Shown here: positions 1-6,012 of the stretch, one piece after another
Layout of the letters: each line of letters starts with the position of its first letter
Numbering within the stretch: the first letter of the stretch is position 1
NCBI GenBank assembly: GCA_024653385.1
Contig: JANLFZ010000252.1
Coordinates: 1,897-8,763 of the forward strand
DNA: 6,867 nucleotides
DNA from: Thermoguttaceae bacterium
GTDB lineage: Bacteria; Planctomycetota; Planctomycetia; Pirellulales; Thermoguttaceae
Direction of reading: 5' to 3'
Position numbers and translations under genes: made by a program
The notes under the pieces: model-generated
Told to the model about the DNA's origin: nothing
Seen by the model: only the letters and a program-made list of their open reading frames with translations
Database searches by the model: none

Positions 1-2
1 TG

Positions 3-1724
3 CTAGGCGAGGTGAACCTCCTGCCGACCGATACCGACGTCGCGACTTCGACGGTGTACAAAGTGATGTACGGCCCGTGGCGGAAGTTCAAGGTCTTCTT
101 CCTGCCCGATGTCGACACCGGCGAACGACCAGATGTCTTGGAGATCGACGAGTCGCAATTGGCCGAATACGGCACTGAGGACAGGAACCCGAATAACGAA
201 AAGCGTGTCGACTTCATCGGAGTAGAACTTCCCCATCCGTTGCTGCGCCAGGGTCTGGTGTTGGTCGATACCCCGGGCGTCGGAGGACTGCACCGCGCCC
301 ATCGGCGGATTTCCCGCCAATACGCGCCGAATGCTGACGCGGTCTTCTTCGTGCTCGACTCGGTCGAGGCCGTCATCAGCGCCGACGAGATCGCCTTTCT
401 GCAAGACTTGTACTCGAACGTGACCAAGCGGATCTTCTTCGTACAAACGAAGACCGACATGGCCGACATGCAACAGGTCGAAGCCTGGCAGGCGCGGAAC
501 AAGCAACTCCTCGCCGAGAAGTTGGACATCCCCCCCGAGCACCTTAACTACTTCCCGGTCAGTGCGAAGCTCAAGAGAATCGCCGACGAGCGACGTGACG
601 GGATTCGTTTTAGCCAAAGCGGGTTCTTGGCGGTATTGGATTTCATCCATCGCGGGCTCATGGCGGCGAAAGACCGGCAACTTTCATCGGATGTCGCCCG
701 GCGGCTGGGCAGATTCTGTAGCGATCAAATCGGCCACGTACGGGAACAGCTTTCGATCTATCGGCAGGAATCCCAGAAGGAACTCATGCGGCTTCAGCAG
801 GAGCTTCAGGGGATTCGCGACAAGATGGACCAATGGAGGCGGACGGTCTATCCCGCCCAAGTCCAGAAATTCTCCGATCGGTTCACCGCCTTGCGGCGCA
901 GGAAGCAGCAGGAGATTCAAGAGTTGCTCGACCCTTCCGGGCCATTGGTCGTTGATGTGATCCAGCGCCTGCGCGAATCGGACAAATCCGCCAATGAGCT
1001 TGCCGATCTCAGCGACGTGTTTCAGCAAGACTGGCTGGTTGCGGCGGCCGACGCAATGCGCCGTGTGCGGCACGGGTTCAACCAGGAGTTCACCGTCTTG
1101 ATCGAAGACGTGATGAAAGAAACGTGCAAGACGCTGGCCGACGGCGTCGACAGCGAGTCGATAACGAGCCTGGTTTCCGGGGAACACGAGATCGATTCAC
1201 GAGATCTGATTTCACGCGAAAAGCTGCCGACCCGTCTCGGGGTCTTCGAACAGGCGCGCAGTGCCCTTTACGGGGGAATGGCCGGAATGATGATGGCGAA
1301 GATCGCAACCGGTGTTGTCGCTTTCGTGTTCGCGCCCTTGCCGACAGTCGGTGTGCTGGCTGCTCTTGCGGGAGCTGCCATTGGCGGCGCGCTCGGCCGT
1401 AAAGAACTGGCAACCCGAAAGCGGGAAGAGGTGCTTGCAAGGCTTCAGTCCGTACTGCAAAACCTGTCCCGGCGTTGCGGGCGTCAGTTCCTCACTGAGT
1501 TTGCCGAGATCGCCGATTATTACGAACGCCACGCTCGCGACCTCTTCAAGAAGGCCGCCGATCAAACGCAGGATAGTGTCCGGCAAAGGCTGAAGCAGTT
1601 GGAGCAAGTGCGCTCGCAGACGAGCGAACAATCGCAAAGTGAGGCGGAAAAAGTGCAGAGGAAGCTGGAGGAACTAACGGCCATCGAACGCCAATTGCGG
1701 GCGGTGGCAGCGAGCGCGTCATGA
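3..1724 (+). CDS. Dynamin-like GTPase with hydrophobic hairpin, 5'-partial
   Basis: This is the C-terminal 573 residues of a bacterial dynamin-family large GTPase. The frame is open to the window edge, and the first visible residues (LGEVNLLPTDTDVATS) read as the stretch just after a P-loop, so G1 and the true start lie upstream. The GTG at 12 is the first possible start in view but would remove G1; I number from it. Switch I threonines are at about 12-14, G3 is DTPG at 86-89, G4 is TKTD at 146-149 and G5 is SAK at 184-186. A long helical region follows, then a Gly/Ala-rich hydrophobic stretch at about 421-462 broken by APLP. It resembles the membrane-inserting paddle or hairpin of bacterial dynamins and mitofusins. 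The last 100 residues are charged and coiled-coil-like. Expected role: GTP-driven membrane binding, tubulation or fusion at the cytoplasmic face. The next gene begins within about 20 bases, so the two are probably cotranscribed. Family assignment is secure; cellular role is inferred. Confidence 0.9.
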   Translation, partial: LGEVNLLPTDTDVATSTVYKVMYGPWRKFKVFFLPDVDTGERPDVLEIDESQLAEYGTEDRNPNNEKRVDFIGVELPHPLLRQGLVLVDTPGVGGLHRAHRRISRQYAPNADAVFFVLDSVEAVISADEIAFLQDLYSNVTKRIFFVQTKTDMADMQQVEAWQARNKQLLAEKLDIPPEHLNYFPVSAKLKRIADERRDGIRFSQSGFLAVLDFIHRGLMAAKDRQLSSDVARRLGRFCSDQIGHVREQLSIYRQESQKELMRLQQELQGIRDKMDQWRRTVYPAQVQKFSDRFTALRRRKQQEIQELLDPSGPLVVDVIQRLRESDKSANELADLSDVFQQDWLVAAADAMRRVRHGFNQEFTVLIEDVMKETCKTLADGVDSESITSLVSGEHEIDSRDLISREKLPTRLGVFEQARSALYGGMAGMMMAKIATGVVAFVFAPLPTVGVLAALAGAAIGGALGRKELATRKREEVLARLQSVLQNLSRRCGRQFLTEFAEIADYYERHARDLFKKAADQTQDSVRQRLKQLEQVRSQTSEQSQSEAEKVQRKLEELTAIERQLRAVAASAS

Positions 1725-1743
1725 ATCGGGGGCGGTGCGTCGC

Positions 1744-3456
1744 ATGGTCCGGCATATTCTCGACTACCAAGAGTTCTACCGGTTAATCGAGGATTTCTCA
1801 GGTGAGGCACCGAGAATTCTCCGGGCGCATCAAACCACCGCCGACCTCATGCCGCAGGTTTCGGGATTGCTCGACGCGATGGAATCCGGCTTCACCGTGG
1901 CCGTCGTCGGGCAGATGCGATCGGGCAAGAGTTCGTTGTTGAACGCCCTGATAGGGGCGGACCTGGCCGTTACGGGAGTGAACGAAACCACCGCCACAGT
2001 CAACCATTTCGTCTATGGCGAGGGCGAGCAATGTCGCAGATTTCGCGTCTTCTGGAAGGATCGGCCGGCCGAGGACTTCCCCCTCGACGAGATCGGGCGT
2101 TGGGTAGGCGATTCGGAACGCGCCAAGGCCACCCGCCGCATTGAGTTTTTCGCCGACGTCGAATTCCTGCGCACCGCCAGGGTTGTTGACACCCCGGGAA
2201 CCCGAAGCACCATCGAGTTCCACGGAGAGGCGACTCGCGACTTCTTGGGTTTGGCCGAGAAGCTCGACGAGACAACCCGCAGCCAGGGCTCCGCTGCCGA
2301 CGCGATTATCTACGTTCTGATGCCGGTGGCCCGCCAAGCCGACCAAGAACTGCTGGGCGACTTCGAGCGAAACACCCGCCTCCCCGGCTCGACGCCCTAC
2401 AATAGCGTCGCCGTCGTGCACAAGTGGGAAACGCTCAACGCGCCCTCGCCCCTGGACGAAGCGCACCGCAAGGCCGGGCGAATTGCCGCCGTCATGGGCG
2501 ACTTGGTCTCGAGCGTCATTCCGGTCAGCGCTCCCTTGGCCCGGGCGGCCGAGAGCTTTCCCGATGCATTCTGGCACTGGCTTCTTCAACTTTCCAGCGG
2601 CTGCCCCGGCGAGACGATCGAGGAGCTATTGCTCTCAGAGCGGGACTTTCAGCAACTCGAGGACCCGCGTTGCCCGGTTCCACCGGTTGCCCGACGGGAG
2701 TTGCGGCGAACCTATCCGTTGCCGTGGGCTTCGTTGAAAGCAATCGTGCAGTTGGGCCATGCGCGGCGGCCCGGCAGTGCGGCCGAGTTGCGATCGGTGA
2801 TCCACCAGGCCAGCAATATCGCGACGCTTCGCGACACGCTCCAGCGGCGGTTCTTCGCGAGGTCGCGGATGATCAAGGCCTTCAGCCTCCTGGCAAAGGC
2901 CCTCGCTCCCTGCGAGGTAGCCGGCATCCGGCTTCGCAACCACAAGCGTCGATACACGCTCTTGCTCAATGCCGCGCACGATGCCATCCGACAGGCTTCC
3001 GCGTTATCTGCCGCGGCCGGGCCGATCGAACCCATCCGCCGCTATCTCGAGGAAACGCGTTCGCTAGTCGAAAACGATCTGCGGAGTGCGGCCGACGCCT
3101 TGCGACGATTGGATGAGGCCAAGGTCTTGCTGCAAGACAATTTCGATGATATGCAAAACGATCTGCGAATGCTCGAGTATCTCGAGGATCTAGGCGGGCT
3201 GCTCGGCGAAGACTGGACTCGGGCCCTGAAACATCTCTTCGGTTATGCCGGCCCGGAAATCGACGCCCGGATCGGCCAGCTGCGAGATATGGCTGCCGTC
3301 AATGACGATCTTTCGGCGGTCCAATGGGCCATTGGTCAGATTCGGCAGCGCTGGGCGGGTTGCGGCGGGGAGTTGGGCCGCCTGATGAAGCACGCCCTCT
3401 TTCGATTGGAGCAGATTGCCGACGACCGGGAGCAACAGGCCCGAAGGGCAGATTGA
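1744..3456 (+). CDS. Second dynamin-like GTPase, atypical G4, no membrane hairpin
   Basis: This is a 570-residue dynamin-family GTPase. An N-terminal helical stretch precedes the G domain. G1 is GQMRSGKSS at 56-64, switch I is around ETTATV, G3 is DTPG at 149-152 and G5 is VSA near 261-263. Where G4 should read N/TKxD it has HKWE (226-229): the Lys is kept and the Asp is replaced by Glu, so guanine selectivity may be altered. The C-terminal half is helical and charged. I see no hydrophobic hairpin like that of the upstream gene, so it may reach membranes through its partner. Start choice: ATG 1744 has GGCGG (1731-1735) 8 bases upstream. GTG 1735 is possible and adds three residues, but its G-run is too close to act as a ribosome binding site. 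It lies about 20 bases after the previous stop, which suggests translational coupling. A heteromeric pair, as proposed for tandem bacterial dynamins, is plausible but inferred. Confidence 0.88.
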   Translation: MVRHILDYQEFYRLIEDFSGEAPRILRAHQTTADLMPQVSGLLDAMESGFTVAVVGQMRSGKSSLLNALIGADLAVTGVNETTATVNHFVYGEGEQCRRFRVFWKDRPAEDFPLDEIGRWVGDSERAKATRRIEFFADVEFLRTARVVDTPGTRSTIEFHGEATRDFLGLAEKLDETTRSQGSAADAIIYVLMPVARQADQELLGDFERNTRLPGSTPYNSVAVVHKWETLNAPSPLDEAHRKAGRIAAVMGDLVSSVIPVSAPLARAAESFPDAFWHWLLQLSSGCPGETIEELLLSERDFQQLEDPRCPVPPVARRELRRTYPLPWASLKAIVQLGHARRPGSAAELRSVIHQASNIATLRDTLQRRFFARSRMIKAFSLLAKALAPCEVAGIRLRNHKRRYTLLLNAAHDAIRQASALSAAAGPIEPIRRYLEETRSLVENDLRSAADALRRLDEAKVLLQDNFDDMQNDLRMLEYLEDLGGLLGEDWTRALKHLFGYAGPEIDARIGQLRDMAAVNDDLSAVQWAIGQIRQRWAGCGGELGRLMKHALFRLEQIADDREQQARRAD

Positions 3457-3491
3457 TCGCGGACCCGAGCGTGCGGGAAGATGACGCTGAA

Positions 3492-3497
3492 AAGGAA
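3492..3497 (+). promoter_or_regulatory. Shine-Dalgarno site of the Hsp70-like/beta-helix gene
   Basis: AAGGAA stands 6 bases before the ATG at 3504. It decides the start, because a longer open frame from ATG 3324 exists but would overlap the preceding GTPase gene by 133 bases. The residues encoded upstream of 3504 do not resemble Hsp70, whereas the ATPase motif begins within five residues of the ATG at 3504. Confidence 0.7.
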
Positions 3498-3503
3498 CTC
3501 GCG

Positions 3504-5612
3504 ATGAAGGCGCCGACGATTGCAGTCGATTTCGGTACCACGCGGACCAAGGTCGCGTTCTTCGACGAGAAAGACGAACAGCCGCGGTTAATCGAGTTGG
3601 GCCGGGCCAACTTGCAGGTGATTCCCTCGTTGTTCTATGTTCCCCGCGATCCGCGGTCGCCGCGACTGGTCGGCGACGACGCCCAGGAGATGGTGGACGA
3701 AGACCCCGAGGGGATCGTCGAGAACTTGAAGAAGGAGATTCACCGGTCGGGCAAGCTGCGGTTTGGTCCGGATCGGCCGGCGGTGGATCGGGTGGAGTTG
3801 GCCGGCGAGCTGTTCGCGTACCTGCGACGTCGCTGCCGCGACGAGGTGTTCTACAGCGATGTGACATCCTGCGTATTGACGCTCCCGGTGGTCTTCGAGG
3901 AGCAGAAACGGGAGTGCATCCGTCGGGCAGCCGAGTGGGGTGGTTTTCGTTGCGACCAGATTCGATTTATTGAGGAGCCGGTGGCGGCGGCGCGGGCATG
4001 GCTTTGGCAATGGGAAGGTGAGATTGCCTCCAGCGTGATCGTCTGCGACGTGGGGGGCGGGACGACGGATTTCTCGCTGCTGAGGTATCTCGATGTGGAT
4101 TTCGAGCCGGTGCCGGAGTTGGCCAAGGGCGGGCTGCCCCAAGGCGGGAACGACCTGGACGAGAGCATCCTGCAAGAGTCGCTGGCACGGCAACCGGAGC
4201 ATCGGAACCGCGACGGCCTGCGAATGGCTCTACTGAACAAGTTTCGGCAATTGAAGGAGCGCTTCGTCCGCGACACGCGGCAGTTGTTCTCCGTGCGACT
4301 GCAAGCGGCGAACATCGAGGTTCCGCGGGAGGTGATCGAGTCGCAGACTCAGCAGTTCGTCGAGCGGGTGGCGGAGGAGTTCAGACGCTTTGTCCGGCGA
4401 TGCGGCACCGTGGCTGATCTTTCGGGGACCCCCGTTCTGTTGGTCGGCGGCGCCTCGCGGACCACGGGGTTGAAAGAGGCCATAGAACAGGCGTCCCCGG
4501 GAAAGGTCTACCAGTGGAACAAGTCGGATTATGCGGCCTCGCTCGGGGCGGCGTTGCTGTCCCCGTGCTCGGGAGCCAAGGCTCTTGCGGGCGGCGCGGC
4601 CAGAAGAGGTTCGGCCGGGGCAGACGCCGCCTCGGTGGCGCCGCCGCTGGCGGTGTTCAGCGACCCGGGGGCGTATCTGGCCGACGCGGTGCGACGGGCC
4701 GACGCGGGAATGAAAATCGCGTTGCCGGCAGGTGAGTATCGGCTGCCGCAGCCGCTCATCGTCGAGCGGCCGTTGGAAATCGCCGGCTTGGGTCGCGAGC
4801 GGTCGATGATTCGCTGGGAAGGGGAGGGACCCGCGATCATCTGCCGTGGGGAGTGCGCGTTGACGTTGCGCGACGTGACGGTCCAGCGGATCGGACAACG
4901 GCGGGAAGCGCTGCTCGATGCGGTCGCTGGGCGAGTGACGATTGAGGATAGCCGGATCTGCGGGGCACGGGCGGGGTCGGGAATACGGTTGCGCGGCGAG
5001 GCCCGTGCCGAGGTTCGCCGCTGTCTGATTGATGGGAACGGCCAGCATGGCATCGTTTTGGAAGAGTCGGCCGAGGGTACCCTGGAGGAGAACACCTGCG
5101 AGAAAAACGGCGCGGCAGGAATTCAATACCAAAATGCAGTGGGCGGGATCGCCCGAAAGAACATCTGCCGAGAGAACCATGTATGTGGAATCGGGATTGG
5201 CGAGAAATCCACACCGCTGATCGAGGAGAACACCTGCGAGAAGAACGCCAGAGCGGGAATCCAGTTCCAAGGTGACTCGAGCGGCACGGCCCAGGAGAAT
5301 ACATGCAGCCTGAATCATGGTTGTGGCATCGCTGTCTATTCCTCAGGGATAATCGTTCTCGAGGCGAATGGCTGTCATGGGAACGGCGACTCGGGAATCT
5401 ACCTGAATGGCGCAAAAGCCAGGAACACAGCCATTTCAGGAAATACGTGCAAAGGGAACACGTACGGTATACAGATTGGTTCCGGTGCGTGGTCAGGGGT
5501 CTCGACTGAAGCCGAGTTGTTTTCGGGACAAACCCGATCTGATTGCGAGGCATCTAATACGTGCGAGAACAACTCCCAAGGGAACTGGTCTTGGAACGTC
5601 TGGTTCAGGTGA
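3504..5612 (+). CDS. Hsp70-type ATPase domain fused to right-handed beta-helix
   Basis: This 702-residue protein has two parts. Residues 1-353 are an Hsp70/actin-fold nucleotide-binding domain. Phosphate 1 is VDFGTTRTK at 8-16, a Lys pair (76-77) fits the catalytic Lys of DnaK, connect 1 includes EEPVAAA at 157-163, phosphate 2 is DVGGGTTD at 182-189, and the adenosine motif is VGGASR at 314-319. All main catalytic positions look intact, so ATP hydrolysis is expected. The domain is slightly shorter than DnaK's (about 385), apparently in lobe II. An Ala/Gly-rich linker (354-384) replaces the Hsp70 interdomain linker, and there is no substrate-binding domain. From 385 the sequence reads as a parallel beta-helix: an N-terminal segment (LPAGEYRL, PLEIAGLG), then 23-residue coils with ENTCEKN and GIxxx motifs, ending in a Trp-rich tail (NWSWNVWF). 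No signal peptide or membrane segment is visible, so it is probably cytoplasmic. It follows the dynamin pair by 47 bases, suggesting joint function. The beta-helix may bind a protein or glycan, or act as scaffold; this is inferred. Confidence 0.9.
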   Translation: MKAPTIAVDFGTTRTKVAFFDEKDEQPRLIELGRANLQVIPSLFYVPRDPRSPRLVGDDAQEMVDEDPEGIVENLKKEIHRSGKLRFGPDRPAVDRVELAGELFAYLRRRCRDEVFYSDVTSCVLTLPVVFEEQKRECIRRAAEWGGFRCDQIRFIEEPVAAARAWLWQWEGEIASSVIVCDVGGGTTDFSLLRYLDVDFEPVPELAKGGLPQGGNDLDESILQESLARQPEHRNRDGLRMALLNKFRQLKERFVRDTRQLFSVRLQAANIEVPREVIESQTQQFVERVAEEFRRFVRRCGTVADLSGTPVLLVGGASRTTGLKEAIEQASPGKVYQWNKSDYAASLGAALLSPCSGAKALAGGAARRGSAGADAASVAPPLAVFSDPGAYLADAVRRADAGMKIALPAGEYRLPQPLIVERPLEIAGLGRERSMIRWEGEGPAIICRGECALTLRDVTVQRIGQRREALLDAVAGRVTIEDSRICGARAGSGIRLRGEARAEVRRCLIDGNGQHGIVLEESAEGTLEENTCEKNGAAGIQYQNAVGGIARKNICRENHVCGIGIGEKSTPLIEENTCEKNARAGIQFQGDSSGTAQENTCSLNHGCGIAVYSSGIIVLEANGCHGNGDSGIYLNGAKARNTAISGNTCKGNTYGIQIGSGAWSGVSTEAELFSGQTRSDCEASNTCENNSQGNWSWNVWFR
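5013..5432 (+). repeat. Tandem 69-base coding repeats (beta-helix coils)
   Basis: Six consecutive coils of the beta-helix run through this stretch. Five are 23 residues (69 bases) long: 5013-5081, 5082-5150, 5151-5219, 5220-5288 and 5289-5357. The last (5358-5432) is 25 residues. Asn recurs at residues 512, 535, 558, 581, 604, 627 and 652, and Cys at 532, 555, 578, 601, 624 and 649, forming internal ladders. Coils two and four are the most alike at DNA level: 5085-5104 and 5223-5242 are identical over 20 bases, 138 bases apart, exactly two coils. This suggests duplication of a two-coil unit. They are part of the reading frame, not a separate element. Confidence 0.85.
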
Positions 5613-5758
5613 GAGTTTTTCAAGTTCGGCCGATGTAGGCGAACGCAAGGCTTGTAGCCGTTTCCGGGGTGACGAGGCGTAGGGGACCTTGCGGCAGTGC
5701 TGAGACCCGTAGGCCAAGCCTTGATGTTCGGTCGCCACGGTCCGCGTCGCGAAAGCAC
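5613..5758. other. Intergenic stretch, no gene recognised
   Basis: This lies between the stop of the beta-helix gene and the transposase-like remnant. Open frames cross it on both strands but none carries a recognisable domain or a good start signal, and they run into neighbouring genes. It holds a 9-base inverted repeat and a short T run (5616-5620) without an adjacent strong hairpin. It could be the remaining flank of a decayed insertion or the shared 3' region of two convergent operons. Confidence 0.5.
5646..5723. repeat. 9-base inverted repeat with 60-base loop
   Basis: CAAGGCTTG at 5646-5654 is the exact reverse complement of CAAGCCTTG at 5715-5723. The arms are 60 bases apart and do not extend further. 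The spacing is too long for a classic intrinsic terminator. It might be a structured RNA stem, a decayed element end or chance in GC-rich DNA. Confidence 0.3.
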
Positions 5759-5987
5759 GAGCCCGTGCCCGCCGTCCGGGCAGCAGTCGAGGCTATGGCG
5801 TTCAACGGGGTCGACCGGCTTGGGCGGGAAGTGTGGAAGCGTCTTTGCGCGCGGCCGCCCATTCCTGCCGCAGCCGCGTGTTGTGCTTGCCGAAACGCTC
5901 CACCTCTGCTCGCAGCCGGGCGTTTTCCTCCTGCAACTCCGCGTTGCGTTCCATCACGCAGAACAGATTTTCCTCCAACTCGGCCAC
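5759..5987 (-). pseudogene. IS66-type transposase N-terminal remnant, frameshifted
   Basis: Reading leftwards from GTG at 5987, 61 codons to the stop at 5802 give a Glu/Leu/Arg-rich coiled coil (ENARLRAEVERF) that leads to EWAAARKDAST. This matches the leucine-zipper start and the ARKDSST boundary I know from IS66-family TnpC proteins, where SSKPPSSD should follow. It does not follow in this frame. In a second frame, from about 5830 to 5759, the product reads FPPKPVDPVERHSLDCCPDGGHGL, closely resembling the IS66 zinc-finger pattern VERHxLDxCPxCGHxL, except that the second Cys of CPxC is Gly. So the remnant appears frameshifted, lacks the segment between zipper and finger, and has no catalytic DDE domain. 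It begins 25 bases after the stop of the receptor gene on the same strand. The alternative is a genuine 61- or 50-residue coiled-coil protein (GTG 5987 or ATG 5954), but neither start has a well-placed ribosome site. The family assignment is from memory of motifs. Confidence 0.5.
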
Positions 5988-6012
5988 GCGTTGATTTCGC
6001 GGGAAACCGTGG

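Noticed and set aside
2424..3116. 230-codon open frame on the plus strand
   Set aside because: It sits inside the second GTPase gene in another frame, with Arg/Gly/Pro-rich low-information translation.
3324..3503. Upstream extension of the Hsp70-like gene to ATG 3324
   Set aside because: It overlaps the end of the second GTPase gene by 133 bases, adds 60 residues unlike any Hsp70 N-terminus, and ATG 3504 has a well-spaced AAGGAA.
4230..5318. 362-codon open frame on the minus strand
   Set aside because: It lies wholly antisense to the Hsp70/beta-helix gene, has no recognisable domain and has the composition expected of a GC-rich shadow frame.
5082..5357. 69-base tandem repeats considered as a CRISPR array
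   Set aside because: The repeats stay in frame, encode beta-helix coils, diverge at codon level and have no constant repeat/variable spacer structure.
5576..5620. CCAAG/CTTGG hairpin followed by a T run as a terminator
   Set aside because: The five-pair stem (5576-5594) is weak, lies inside the coding region and is more than 20 bases from the T run, so it does not form an intrinsic terminator.
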